The notes beneath the pieces were generated by a model. It was not told the DNA's origin and did not search any database. It saw only the letters and a list, made by a program, of their open reading frames with translations. Made by a program: the position numbers and the translations under genes. From assembly GCA_964625465.1 (NCBI GenBank), contig CAZVFD010000001.1, forward strand, positions 62,001 through 126,000: a stretch of DNA of 64,000 bases. The letters run 5' to 3'. The DNA comes from CAZLFQ01 sp964625465. Lineage in GTDB: Bacteria; Pseudomonadota; Alphaproteobacteria; Rickettsiales; Midichloriaceae. Positions 9,184 to 17,358 of the stretch are shown in pieces. How positions within the stretch are numbered: position 1 is the first letter of the stretch; every line of letters starts with the position of its first letter.

Positions 9184-9235
9184 TTCTCCCATGGCTAAAT
9201 TTACATTAAGTGGTCATGCGCCAATCCTGGGAGAA
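9184..9235. repeat. Inverted repeat upstream of the GNAT gene
   Basis: TTCTCCCA at 9184-9191 pairs with TGGGAGAA at 9228-9235, and the inner TGGC (9192-9195) pairs with GCCA (9220-9223). It sits about 60 bp before the acetyltransferase start, so it may be a leader hairpin or protein-binding site. No other support. Confidence 0.4.
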
Positions 9236-9297
9236 TTTATCATTTTATTTTTGGAAAAAAAAGACTATCCTGCGCAAAATTCCGAAGAAGGAGGATT

Positions 9298-10041
9298 ATG
9301 AGTACTAGTGATAAACACCAGATTTTTGAACATCTTATCAGCACGTATCTGTATGTTGCCCGCAAATCGGGATTTGAATATGGTGAGATTAATAATAAGT
9401 ACGTAATCAGCGGAATTCCCTCTGTGATTTTTAATCTTCTTTATTTGTCACGAAATGACGATTTATTGAGCAAAGTAGTGAAAGAAAATATACCATGCAT
9501 CTGCTTTTCTCAAGGTGAGCTTGAACGTGATTTTGCTGAAATAGCTAAAGATACTGGGTTAGTGCAGATTGATAATGTAATAGCTAATAGGTTTGAAATT
9601 CTAAGTGATTGGATATATGAGCCAAGTCAGAATGTAAAGATTGCAAGAGTGCAAACTGATGAAGAGCTGAAATGGTTTGATATAATATCTGGTGAGAGTA
9701 ATTTGCATCCAAAAAGTTTCGCACATAGTTTTTTGAGAGAGGTTGCAATAGACGATGAGATTTGCGAGTTATATCTTGCTTATCTAGGTGACAAAGCAGT
9801 TGGAACAGTGATGGTTTCCTATGTTGATAAAGTAGCTGGTATATATTGGTTAGCGGTATTGCCAGAATACAGAAATAAGGGAATAGCTACGTTACTTACT
9901 AATTATGCAATAAATTGTGCAAAGCTCAAAGGCCATGGCTTCATAGTGGCGCAAAATTTAACTCCTTCTCAATCTATTTTTAAAAAAATTGGGTTTAACC
10001 CAAGCGGAACATTGCCGCTGTATAGTTACTCTGGGAAATAA
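9298..10041 (+). CDS. GNAT-family N-acetyltransferase
   Basis: A 247-residue protein with a very good ribosome binding site (GAAGGAGGATT before the ATG). The C-terminal half (about 120-247) is a GNAT fold: beta strand AGIYWLAVLPEYRNKGIATLL contains the acetyl-CoA pyrophosphate loop (R/Q-x-x-G-x-G/A form: RNKGIA), followed by the terminal KKIGF element. The N-terminal 110 residues form a second domain as in two-domain GNAT proteins of unknown substrate. It stands alone after a repeat-filled intergenic stretch. The acceptor molecule cannot be told from sequence. Confidence 0.82.
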   Translation: MSTSDKHQIFEHLISTYLYVARKSGFEYGEINNKYVISGIPSVIFNLLYLSRNDDLLSKVVKENIPCICFSQGELERDFAEIAKDTGLVQIDNVIANRFEILSDWIYEPSQNVKIARVQTDEELKWFDIISGESNLHPKSFAHSFLREVAIDDEICELYLAYLGDKAVGTVMVSYVDKVAGIYWLAVLPEYRNKGIATLLTNYAINCAKLKGHGFIVAQNLTPSQSIFKKIGFNPSGTLPLYSYSGK

Positions 10042-10059
10042 ATTTTTAGACAAACTAAG

Positions 10060-10485
10060 CTATTGCCGTTCAGGCGTAGTGGTAGCTGCTGCTTTTTGTT
10101 TTTGACTATCTGCAACTAAATTTAGCAATTTGTCTAAAACTTCTTTGGTGCATAAAACGATGTTTTGCCTTGTTCCCTGGGATTGCCAAAAGTCCCCAAT
10201 ATCCACCTTCTGATATAGCAATGTTACAACATTTTTATTGTCTTTGTATTTTTCTGGATTTTTTGAATCAATATTAACTTTGAAATTGTCATCACTTAAC
10301 AACGAGAGTAGGCTAAAAATTCTATCGTCAGTATCCGGTTGTGGGCCATTGGCTATGGATATAACGGCCGGACAATCATTGCTTATTACCCAATATGGAG
10401 TATTCGTTGCAAATGTAAATTCTAAGGCTGAATTGCCATCTTGTAGATAAGATTCTACCTGTTGTGTTGTAGGTTTATGCTGCAT
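10060..10485 (-). CDS. Unknown protein, paralogue of the next gene
   Basis: A 141-residue soluble protein with no signal peptide or membrane helix. It shares with the neighbour at 10622-11017 the pattern LQDGNxxLExxFxTN near the start and NIVLCTxxVL near the end, so the two are diverged tandem duplicates. The low-complexity tail (QKQKAAATTTPERQ) is unique to this copy. I do not recognise the family. The compact size and duplication are compatible with an effector, chaperone or immunity protein, but nothing decides between these. Confidence 0.55.
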   Translation of the reverse strand: MQHKPTTQQVESYLQDGNSALEFTFATNTPYWVISNDCPAVISIANGPQPDTDDRIFSLLSLLSDDNFKVNIDSKNPEKYKDNKNVVTLLYQKVDIGDFWQSQGTRQNIVLCTKEVLDKLLNLVADSQKQKAAATTTPERQ

Positions 10486-10621
10486 GGTACCTCATAAAAA
10501 TTACCATAGTTACTATGTATATACATAAAGAAATTTTCAAGCATTTAGTCAAGAATAATAGATTACATCAATTTATCGTAGAGGAATAAAACCCGGAAGA
10601 TAATGATCACAATTTTAGGGG

Positions 10622-11017
10622 CTAGTAATTGTTCACTAGCGTGTAAAAGTCCTGCAGTACGTCATTAGTGCAAAGCACGATATTGTCGCCGACGCCTTGT
10701 AGCCATGTGAAATCCCAATTTTCAAATTGATTATGTATTAATGTGAGACCTTGTTTTGGGTCTAAGTACACTTCATAATTATCTGTACTTTTAGTAGAAA
10801 AAGTCTGTGTTCCATTATCCAAGTACGAGAGTATTTCATGTACCTTATTTGGTCTTGCATCGCTGAATAAATCAGCGCTATAAATTACTATGTGTCCAGG
10901 ATAACCCTGCACATCTTTAAATGTATCATTGGTTCTAAAATAAACTTCTAATTTTTGATTACCATCCTGTAGGAAATCCAAAATCTTTTGGTTGCTCGGA
11001 ATTTGGGTCTTGGCCAT
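10622..11017 (-). CDS. Unknown protein, paralogue of the preceding gene
   Basis: A 131-residue soluble protein. It carries FLQDGNQKLEVYFRTND (about 15-31) and DNIVLCTNDVLQDF near the C-terminus, shared with the 141-residue paralogue on the same strand. The 136-bp gap between them has no gene. No signal peptide, no membrane helix, no known motif seen. It diverges from apt across 120 bp that contains a 9-bp perfect inverted repeat. Confidence 0.55.
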   Translation of the reverse strand: MAKTQIPSNQKILDFLQDGNQKLEVYFRTNDTFKDVQGYPGHIVIYSADLFSDARPNKVHEILSYLDNGTQTFSTKSTDNYEVYLDPKQGLTLIHNQFENWDFTWLQGVGDNIVLCTNDVLQDFYTLVNNY

Positions 11018-11062
11018 TTTTAGTCCTTAAAAAGGTTACATGTTAATATTGAGCATAAGAAA

Positions 11063-11086
11063 TCAAGATTTCAAATCAAATCTTGA
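11063..11086. promoter_or_regulatory. Inverted repeat in the apt upstream region
   Basis: TCAAGATTT (11063-11071) and AAATCTTGA (11078-11086) form a perfect 9-bp stem with a 6-nt loop. The right arm overlaps a TTGACC hexamer (11083-11088) that could be a -35 for apt, though no good -10 follows at 17 bp. Operator or weak terminator for neither strand is proven. Confidence 0.35.
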
Positions 11087-11137
11087 CCTTTTTTCTATAA
11101 AATTCATACTTAAAATTACTTCCATAAATTCAAAAAT

Positions 11138-11641
11138 ATGCTGGATCTAAAAAAACATATAACCAACACTCCTGACTTCCCTGCCAAGGGGATAGTTTTT
11201 AGGGATATATCGCCGTTACTTAGGGATAAGTTTGTAGAAACAATAGATGCATTATCTAAGCTCTACAGCCCTTCTGAGTGGGATGGAATTGATTGTATTG
11301 GCGGCATTGAATCTCGTGGTTTTATATTTGCAGCTCCTCTTGCATATAAGCTAAATAAAGGCTTAGTAATGATAAGGAAAAAAGGCAAGTTGCCAAACCC
11401 AGCGGCAAAACAAAGTTATACGCTAGAGTATGGTGAGGCAACTTTAGAGATGCATGCTGGCAAAGGACGAATGATGATTTTAGACGATGTTTTGGCAACT
11501 GGCGGCACCTTAACTGCAGCTGCAAATCTAGCCGATAAAGCGGGATATGATGTGAAGGCTTTAGGAGTGCTAATAGATTTAAATATTATAAAAGACTTTA
11601 AATGGCGAGATGTTCGGTGTAAAAGCCTCATAGGCTATTAA
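11138..11641 (+). CDS. apt: Adenine phosphoribosyltransferase
   Basis: A 167-residue protein of normal length for Apt, which converts adenine and PRPP to AMP. It has the N-terminal DFPAKGIVFRDISPLL signature, GGIESRGFIFAAPLAY, the RKKGKLPN flexible loop, and the PRPP-binding motif MMILDDVLATGGT (about 110-122). Purine salvage suits a host-dependent bacterium. It is followed 18 nt later by prmC on the same strand. Confidence 0.95.
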   Translation: MLDLKKHITNTPDFPAKGIVFRDISPLLRDKFVETIDALSKLYSPSEWDGIDCIGGIESRGFIFAAPLAYKLNKGLVMIRKKGKLPNPAAKQSYTLEYGEATLEMHAGKGRMMILDDVLATGGTLTAAANLADKAGYDVKALGVLIDLNIIKDFKWRDVRCKSLIGY

Positions 11642-11659
11642 CCATCTTCATCGTCAAAA

Positions 11660-12487
11660 ATGGTAACAATAAAACAAGTATTAAAAGATGCGGTTCAGCA
11701 ACTGAGTGCTTGCCGACATGTTACAACTGCTCAGCTTGATGCCGAAATTCTACTCTCACATGCAATTGGCAAGAGTAGAGAGTATTTAATTGGTCACGAA
11801 GATGATCTCATTGCTGCAGAATTCGTTCAATCACTTACACAAAGAAGGCTATCAGGAGAGCCAATTGCATATATAACGGGCAAAAAAGATTTTTGGAAAA
11901 GAGAATTCAAGGTAACAAAAGATACTCTCATACCTAGACCAGAGACTGAGCTGATAATTGAAAAGGCCTTGGAGATTTTCACAGATAAAAAAACTAATTT
12001 GGAAGTCTTGGATTTAGGGACTGGGACTGGCTGTATAATGCTATCAATACTTGAAGAGTTTCCAAATGCTGTAGGGGTAGGCGTAGACATTTCCAATAAG
12101 GCACTGGACATTGCAAAAGAAAATGCGTTGGGAAATAGCAGAGTTGAATTTATTCAAAGTAACTGGTTCGATAATTTGGGAGATAGAAAATTTGATTTAA
12201 TTGTGTCAAATCCACCTTACATTTCAAAATCTGAAAGCTTGGGGATATCTGTTGTGGATTTTGAACCACACTCAGCTTTGTTTGCGGAAGATGATGGCTA
12301 TAAATGCTATAAAATTATAGCTAAAGATATCAAGAAACATCTCAAAAAAAATGGTGTAGGGATTTTTGAATTTGGCCAAGGACAAAGTGAAAAAGTAGCA
12401 GATATATTTAAATTTTTTGGCTTTAGAAGTAATAAGATTTGCATGGACTTAGCAGGAATTGATAGAGTAATAATGATTCAAAATTAA
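11660..12487 (+). CDS. prmC: Release factor glutamine methyltransferase PrmC
   Basis: A 275-residue protein with the PrmC N-terminal helical domain (about 1-75, including DAEILLSHAIGKSREYL), the conserved Y-I-T-G-KKDFWKREFKV linker and PRPETE, the SAM-binding glycine motif VLDLGTGTGC (about 113-122) and the catalytic NPPY (about 184-187). It methylates the GGQ glutamine of peptide-chain release factors. prfA, often the neighbour, is not here. Confidence 0.95.
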   Translation: MVTIKQVLKDAVQQLSACRHVTTAQLDAEILLSHAIGKSREYLIGHEDDLIAAEFVQSLTQRRLSGEPIAYITGKKDFWKREFKVTKDTLIPRPETELIIEKALEIFTDKKTNLEVLDLGTGTGCIMLSILEEFPNAVGVGVDISNKALDIAKENALGNSRVEFIQSNWFDNLGDRKFDLIVSNPPYISKSESLGISVVDFEPHSALFAEDDGYKCYKIIAKDIKKHLKKNGVGIFEFGQGQSEKVADIFKFFGFRSNKICMDLAGIDRVIMIQN

Positions 12488-12498
12488 TTTATCAGCTA

Positions 12499-13071
12499 AT
12501 GACACACAGTCTTGATCTGAGAAATACCGATACATCAAAAGTAAGAAAATCCATTATTGCAGGTTCTGTGGTGACGTTTTTAACTTTTTTAGCTCTAGGT
12601 AGCGCTTATAAAAATTGTGAAAGTTGTTTGACAAATAACCAATATTTGCAGATGAATTGCCATCTTCGATTTTCTAGCCCTCCCTTAATTCCAATGTTTA
12701 TGCCCAGTCTGCTCTTAAATATTGTACTCTGCCTAACTTGTATGGATCTTTTTTCTAGTATTTGTAATGGTATCAATAAATTTAGCCGAAGGGTATATTG
12801 GAATGTTAAAAACCAATTTACAGGGTCTGATTCTAAGTACTTCATAAAAATTCTTGAGCAATACGGTAACCTTGCAAAACACAAATTTGCTGATGGTAAA
12901 GAGAAGCCATGTATTGTTTTAGAGGGGTTCGTAAATAATGAGCAAGGATTCAGCAATATAGAGTTTGTAGATGCAAAAACGTATATCTTTCTTGCTCCAG
13001 CCATCTTTTCAACTTTAAAAAATTCAATTGAAAGAAGAGAAAACTTGAAAAACAGTGGTCTTATACGTTAG
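12499..13071 (+). CDS. Membrane protein, unknown
   Basis: A 190-residue protein with two predicted membrane helices (about 18-36 and 58-84) and a C-terminal soluble half (LEQYGNLAKHKFADGK...). It starts 11 nt after prmC and ends 25 nt before fabD, so it probably sits in the same transcript. There are several cysteines between the helices (CESC). No recognised domain. Confidence 0.5.
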   Translation: MTHSLDLRNTDTSKVRKSIIAGSVVTFLTFLALGSAYKNCESCLTNNQYLQMNCHLRFSSPPLIPMFMPSLLLNIVLCLTCMDLFSSICNGINKFSRRVYWNVKNQFTGSDSKYFIKILEQYGNLAKHKFADGKEKPCIVLEGFVNNEQGFSNIEFVDAKTYIFLAPAIFSTLKNSIERRENLKNSGLIR

Positions 13072-13096
13072 AATAGTCGCTCAATTTAGAGGTGAT

Positions 13097-14038
13097 ATGA
13101 AGACAGCATTTTTATTTCCAGGACAAGGCTCTCAATTTATTGGGATGGGGAAAGACTTATTCGAAACTTTTCAAGAATCTAAAGAGGTATTTCAAGAAGT
13201 TGACGATGTGCTTAACCAAAAGCTTTCGGCATTAATGTTCAGCGGAGAGATTGAAGAGTTAACCAAAACAGCAAATACCCAACCAGCAATAATGGCTGTA
13301 TCAATTGCTGTAGCAAAAGTTCTTGAAAAACAAGGTGGGAAGAATTTATCAGATTTTGCAGATTGTGTAGCTGGTCACTCTCTTGGAGAATATAGTGCGC
13401 TTTGTGCAGCGGGCATGTTTAGTTTATCAGATGTAACAAAACTACTTAGAATTCGTGGGGACGCTATGCAAAGTGCAGTTCCGGTGGGGCGGGGTAGTAT
13501 GTTAGCTCTAATTGGCGCTAATTTGGAAAACGCTGATGCAATTTGTAAAGAGGCTTCCCAATTAGGTGTTTGCCAAATTGCTAATGATAATGGCGCAGGA
13601 CAAATTGTTTTAAGTGGTGCAACCACTGCGGTTGATAAAGCAGCAGAAATTGCTGCAAATCATGGTGTTAGAAAAGCTGTGAAATTAAATGTAAGCGCTC
13701 CTTTTCATTCGTCACTGATGAAGCCTGCAGCAGTAAAAATGCAAGATGCTTTAAGTAATACTGCCACGAAAACGTTAACTATGCCACTCGTTGCTAACGT
13801 ATCTGCGCAAATTGAAACAGATGCCATGCAAATTAAAACTTTGTTAGTTGAGCAAGTGACTGGTCGTGTTAGATGGAGAGAGAGTATGGAATTTATGATC
13901 TCTAAGGGAGTAGAACGTTTTGTTGAGGTCGGGCCTAATAAAGTTCTTTCAACGATCGCAAAGAGAATGAATGAGAATGCAAAAATCTTTAGCATCCAGA
14001 CGCCTAAAGATATTGAAGAATATTTAAATCAAATGTAG
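13097..14038 (+). CDS. fabD: Malonyl-CoA:ACP transacylase FabD
   Basis: A 313-residue protein starting at the ATG after TAGAGGTGAT; an upstream in-frame GTG at 13055 would overlap the previous gene and adds residues not expected in FabD. Motifs: FLFPGQGSQFIGMG at the start, the active-site GHSLGEYSAL (Ser about 94), and the His-containing VSAPFHSSLM (about 203). It loads malonate on acyl carrier protein for type II fatty-acid synthesis. The usual fabD-fabG pair is kept, with a palindromic repeat inserted between; acpP and fabF are not downstream. Confidence 0.96.
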   Translation: MKTAFLFPGQGSQFIGMGKDLFETFQESKEVFQEVDDVLNQKLSALMFSGEIEELTKTANTQPAIMAVSIAVAKVLEKQGGKNLSDFADCVAGHSLGEYSALCAAGMFSLSDVTKLLRIRGDAMQSAVPVGRGSMLALIGANLENADAICKEASQLGVCQIANDNGAGQIVLSGATTAVDKAAEIAANHGVRKAVKLNVSAPFHSSLMKPAAVKMQDALSNTATKTLTMPLVANVSAQIETDAMQIKTLLVEQVTGRVRWRESMEFMISKGVERFVEVGPNKVLSTIAKRMNENAKIFSIQTPKDIEEYLNQM

Positions 14039-14061
14039 TCTTCATCCAAATTGGGATAAAT

Positions 14062-14120
14062 GTCATCCTGAATTTATTTCAGGATCTTGTTATTAGATGC
14101 TGAATCAAGTTCAGCATGAC
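14062..14120. repeat. Two-hairpin REP-like palindromic element
   Basis: Between fabD and fabG. Hairpin 1 is ATCCTGAA/TTCAGGAT (14065-14072, 14078-14085); hairpin 2 is ATGCTGAA/TTCAGCAT (14097-14104, 14110-14117). The whole unit is bounded by GTCAT (14062-14066) and ATGAC (14116-14120), giving an almost symmetric element. Repeats of this GTCATCCTGAA type are common in alphaproteobacterial genomes. A related arrangement lies at 55424-55499. Confidence 0.8.
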
Positions 14121-14148
14121 AATATATAATATAAATTAGGAGAAAAAA

Positions 14149-14889
14149 ATGTTTTCATTAGCAGGTAAAAATGCGTTAGTAACTGGTGCAACAGGTGGTA
14201 TTGGCCATGCAATTGCTAAAAAATTACATCAAGCGGGTGCAAATGTAATAATCAGTGGTACTAGAGAAAATGTACTACAAGAGTTAGCAAATGAACTTAA
14301 GGAACGAGTTGTAGTTCTGCCAGCAAATTTAAAAAATTCTGAAGACATAATCGGCCTTTATGCGAAAGCGGAAGAGAAAGCGGGGCAGGTTGATATAATT
14401 GTATGCAATGCGGGTATTACGCGTGACAACCTTCTTATCAGAATGAGTGAGCAAGAATTTGATGAAGTGATTAACGTTAATCTAAAAGCTGTTTGGTTAT
14501 TAAATCGCGAAGCTGCTAAAGCTATGACTAAAAGAAGAAGTGGTAGAATTATAAATATCTCTTCTGTAGTAGGTGAGTCTGGAAATTTTGGTCAAACCAA
14601 TTATGCGGCGGCAAAAGCTGGTATTATTGGTATGACAAAGTCGGTAGCTTTAGAATGTGCCACTCGTGGAGTTACAGCGAACTGTATAGCTCCAGGATTT
14701 ATTAAAACCCCAATGACAGAAGCTATTCCAGAAAATGTTGTTAAGGAAAAGATATTGCCTAAAATTCCAATGGGAATGATGGGTGAGCCTGAGGATATCG
14801 CAAACGCAGCCTTGTTTTTAGCGTCAAATGAAGCTAGACTCATTACAGGGCATACAATTGATGTAAATGCGGGGATGTACATGAGGTAA
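14149..14889 (+). CDS. fabG: 3-oxoacyl-[ACP] reductase FabG
   Basis: A 246-residue short-chain dehydrogenase of standard length. It has the cofactor loop TGATGGIG (about 12-19), NAGIT (about 88-92), catalytic Ser in INISSVVGES and the YAAAKAG Tyr-Lys pair (about 153-159), then GFIKTPMTEAIPE. It reduces beta-ketoacyl-ACP with NADPH in fatty-acid elongation. AGGAGAAAAAA precedes the ATG. fabD lies upstream beyond a REP-like element. Confidence 0.95.
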   Translation: MFSLAGKNALVTGATGGIGHAIAKKLHQAGANVIISGTRENVLQELANELKERVVVLPANLKNSEDIIGLYAKAEEKAGQVDIIVCNAGITRDNLLIRMSEQEFDEVINVNLKAVWLLNREAAKAMTKRRSGRIINISSVVGESGNFGQTNYAAAKAGIIGMTKSVALECATRGVTANCIAPGFIKTPMTEAIPENVVKEKILPKIPMGMMGEPEDIANAALFLASNEARLITGHTIDVNAGMYMR

Positions 14890-14914
14890 TACCTCTGCTC
14901 CGCTCTAAAGGGCA

Positions 14915-16012
14915 ATGATAGAAAAAAAATATCTAGAGTTAATTCAGGGTGCAGGTCTTGAAAAAGACCTAAGACAGCTTGCGCTTGTTCATAAACTAGA
15001 TAGATATAAGTCCAAAATAGACGCGCCTAAAAAACTCATCTCAAAGCTTGTAAGTTCTTTGCGTTTTAAAAACCATAAACACAGCCGTGGAATATATATA
15101 TGGGGCGAAGTTGGCAGAGGAAAATCCATGCTTATGGATTTGTTTTTTAATTCCCTAGAAAATAAGCAGAAGCTAAGAGTTCACTTCCATGCGTTTATGA
15201 AAGACTTCCATAAATCTCTTGATCAATGGCGAAAAAAGCATAAAGACAAAGACAGTGCGGCAGACCCGATACCGCAGCTTGCTAAAGAAATTTCAAAAAA
15301 ATACCAAGTGATTTGTTTTGATGAGTTACAAGTCACAAATATTGCAGATGCAATGATGCTTTATAGGCTGTTTGATTCTTTGCTAGGTTATGGCACATAT
15401 CTATTTATTACTTCTAATCGAATCCCATCTGATTTATATAAAGATGGGCTGCAAAGAGAGCATTTTTTACCATGTATCAAGCTTTTAAAATCTGAGTTAG
15501 AAGTATTCGAACTGAATAATTTTAAAGACTATAGGTTGGACAAAATAAAATCGCTTAAGCAAAGATATTTTGCGCCGATAAATTCTAGCAATGACAATAA
15601 AATAGACAAAATAATACAAGACTTAACTGGTCATGAAGAACTAGGATTTAACGATGTGTATGTAGATAACTCCAGAAGCTTAAAAGCCGTGAGGTCTTAT
15701 GGGGGCGTTGCTGTCTTTACTTTTAAAGAGCTGTGCGAAGTGCCTTATGGAGCGATTGATTACATAGCTTTGTGTAATCACTTTAATACAATAGTTATCA
15801 AGCATATACCAGATTTGAGCCCAGCTAACCATAATGAGGCTTTGCGATTTATCACTCTTGTTGACTGCATGTATGAAAATAAGACAAAGCTAATTTGCTC
15901 TGCCGCCAGCAAGCCTGAGTTATTATATAATAGTGGCAAAAACGCTTTTGAATTTCAGAGAACAATATCTCGCCTGAATGAAATGTTGAGTGATGAGTAT
16001 GTTTTAAGTTAG
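14915..16012 (+). CDS. zapE: ZapE/AFG1-family ATPase
   Basis: A 365-residue AAA-type ATPase with Walker A GEVGRGKSMLMDLFF (about 63-77), HFHAFM (about 90-95) and Walker B VICFDELQVTNIADAM (about 134-149), then SNRIPSDLY. This matches ZapE, linked to cell division and FtsZ in Gammaproteobacteria, and yeast Afg1 in mitochondria, where it supports respiratory-complex turnover. The exact role in this organism is not shown. It begins 25 nt after fabG. Confidence 0.92.
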   Translation: MIEKKYLELIQGAGLEKDLRQLALVHKLDRYKSKIDAPKKLISKLVSSLRFKNHKHSRGIYIWGEVGRGKSMLMDLFFNSLENKQKLRVHFHAFMKDFHKSLDQWRKKHKDKDSAADPIPQLAKEISKKYQVICFDELQVTNIADAMMLYRLFDSLLGYGTYLFITSNRIPSDLYKDGLQREHFLPCIKLLKSELEVFELNNFKDYRLDKIKSLKQRYFAPINSSNDNKIDKIIQDLTGHEELGFNDVYVDNSRSLKAVRSYGGVAVFTFKELCEVPYGAIDYIALCNHFNTIVIKHIPDLSPANHNEALRFITLVDCMYENKTKLICSAASKPELLYNSGKNAFEFQRTISRLNEMLSDEYVLS

Positions 16013-16031
16013 TAAAATTACTTAAATTGCC

Positions 16032-16126
16032 TTGACATAAACTCAATATCGTTATAAATATCACCTTCACGCATGTAAAATATAGTGTTTTATGTGGTGA
16101 AGTTACTTTAGATTTTTATCTAAAGT
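16032..16126 (+). promoter_or_regulatory. Promoter and structured leader of the secE operon
   Basis: TTGACA (16032-16037) with TATAAA at 16053-16058 (15-bp spacing, a little short) may be the promoter. Downstream is a long hairpin: CTTCAC (16065-16070) and CATGTAAAA (16072-16080) pair with TTTTATGTG (16088-16096) and GTGAAG (16097-16102), with one bulged G. A second perfect hairpin follows: ACTTTAGAT (16105-16113) and ATCTAAAGT (16118-16126). No tRNA is found here, although tRNA-Trp precedes secE in some relatives. Confidence 0.5.
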
Positions 16127-16162
16127 GGTTCCATAAAAGCATCAAAAGCAGAGACTTAACCT

Positions 16163-16345
16163 ATGGAAATAGCGAAATTTTACAAGGAAGTGAAGGTAGA
16201 GACGGCAAAGATTGCTTGGCCTTCAAAAAAAGAGACCCTTACTGCGTCGACACTTGTTTTTGTGTTGGCAGCCGTTGCTGGTTTGTTTTTTTTGCTTGCG
16301 GATGCGGTGATATATAAAGTTATTCATTTTATTTTAGGGTTATAA
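16163..16345 (+). CDS. secE: Preprotein translocase subunit SecE
   Basis: A 60-residue protein with the short SecE amphipathic N-terminal helix (FYKEVKVETAKIAWPSKKET) and a single C-terminal membrane helix (about 29-58). WPSK/R-E is the family hallmark. SecE clamps SecY in the inner membrane. It is directly followed by nusG, the universal order. Confidence 0.95.
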   Translation: MEIAKFYKEVKVETAKIAWPSKKETLTASTLVFVLAAVAGLFFLLADAVIYKVIHFILGL

Positions 16346-16348
16346 ATA

Positions 16349-16882
16349 GTGGCTAGTCGCTGGTACATAATAAATACTCTTTCGGGATATGAGCATAAAG
16401 TAGCTAAGCTCATACAAGATCACGCTGAAAAGAAAGGATTCTCGGCGAAGTTTGAAGAGATAGTTGTTCCAGTTGAGAATGTGACTGAGATTAAGAAGGG
16501 CAAGAAAGTTACTGCCGAGAAGAAAATTTTCCCAGGTTACATAATGATCAAGATGGAGCTTGATGATGTTTCTTGGAACTTAGTAAAAAATATTCCTAGG
16601 GTTTCAGGGTTTTTAGGCGGTAGTGGTAAGCCAGCTCCGATTCCAGAGAGAGAAGTTACGCGCTTGATGCAGCAAGTACAAGAGGGTTCTGTCGCAAAAG
16701 AAGTTGAGCTTTCTTATGATGTTGGTGAGACGATTAAGATTATTGAAGGTCCATTCCAGACTTTCAACGGTGTTGTAGATGAAGTTGATTTGAGCAAAAA
16801 GAGACTTAAAGTTTCTGTTTCAATATTCGGCAGACCTACGCCGGTAGAATTAGAGTTTAATCAAGTAGAGAAATTTAAATAA
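16349..16882 (+). CDS. nusG: Transcription antitermination factor NusG
   Basis: A 177-residue NusG starting with GTG (VASRWYIINTLSGYE). The N-terminal NGN domain contacts RNA polymerase (KIFPGYIMIKMEL; GFLGG), and the C-terminal KOW domain (IIEGPFQTFNGVVDEV) contacts ribosomal S10 or Rho. The 3-nt spacing to secE and the ribosomal protein genes after it show the conserved operon. Confidence 0.96.
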   Translation: MASRWYIINTLSGYEHKVAKLIQDHAEKKGFSAKFEEIVVPVENVTEIKKGKKVTAEKKIFPGYIMIKMELDDVSWNLVKNIPRVSGFLGGSGKPAPIPEREVTRLMQQVQEGSVAKEVELSYDVGETIKIIEGPFQTFNGVVDEVDLSKKRLKVSVSIFGRPTPVELEFNQVEKFK

Positions 16883-16900
16883 TTATTTAGGAGAGAAGTC

Positions 16901-17338
16901 GTGAAGAAGAAAGAACCAGTTGGCAGTATATCATTGCAAGTGCCTGCGCACCAAGCAAATCCATCGCCTCCCATTGGACCTGCATTGGGCCAAAGAGGCT
17001 TGAACATCATGGAATTTTGTAAGCAATTCAATGAGCATTGTAAAAAAAGAGGATACGCCCCTGGGGATGTGATTCCAACAGTTATCACGTATTTTGCTGA
17101 TAAGACATTTACATTTATCACCAAGATGCCTCCAGTGCCGAACATGATCAAAAAAGCGTTGGGCATAACTAGCGGAGCAAAAACTCCTGGCACACAAGTT
17201 ATTGGAACAATTTCAATGGCTCAGATTAATGAGATTGCAAAAGCAAAAATGGAAGACATGGGTGTTGACGATTTGGATGCTGCAATAAGCATGGTCAAAG
17301 GCACTTGTGTTTCTATGGGTGTTAAGGTTCAAGAATAA
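16901..17338 (+). CDS. rplK: 50S ribosomal protein L11
   Basis: A 145-residue L11 with a GTG start after GGAGAGAAGTC. Family marks: VPAHQANPSPPIGPALGQRGLN (read in two parts: VPAHQANPSPP and IGPALGQRGLNIMEFC) and the C-terminal rRNA-binding domain. It binds the GTPase centre of 23S rRNA and takes part in RelA activation, which is relevant because a RelA/SpoT homologue is encoded at 38 kb. Confidence 0.96.
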   Translation: MKKKEPVGSISLQVPAHQANPSPPIGPALGQRGLNIMEFCKQFNEHCKKRGYAPGDVIPTVITYFADKTFTFITKMPPVPNMIKKALGITSGAKTPGTQVIGTISMAQINEIAKAKMEDMGVDDLDAAISMVKGTCVSMGVKVQE

Positions 17339-17358
17339 GCGAGAAAGAGAAAATTAAT

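Noticed and set aside
8885..9297. A protein gene in the comEC-GNAT gap
   Set aside because: No frame on either strand with coding character; the stretch is filled by the structured element and an inverted repeat.
13055..13096. Upstream GTG start for fabD
   Set aside because: Overlaps the previous gene, adds residues not seen in FabD, and ATG 13097 has a good ribosome binding site.
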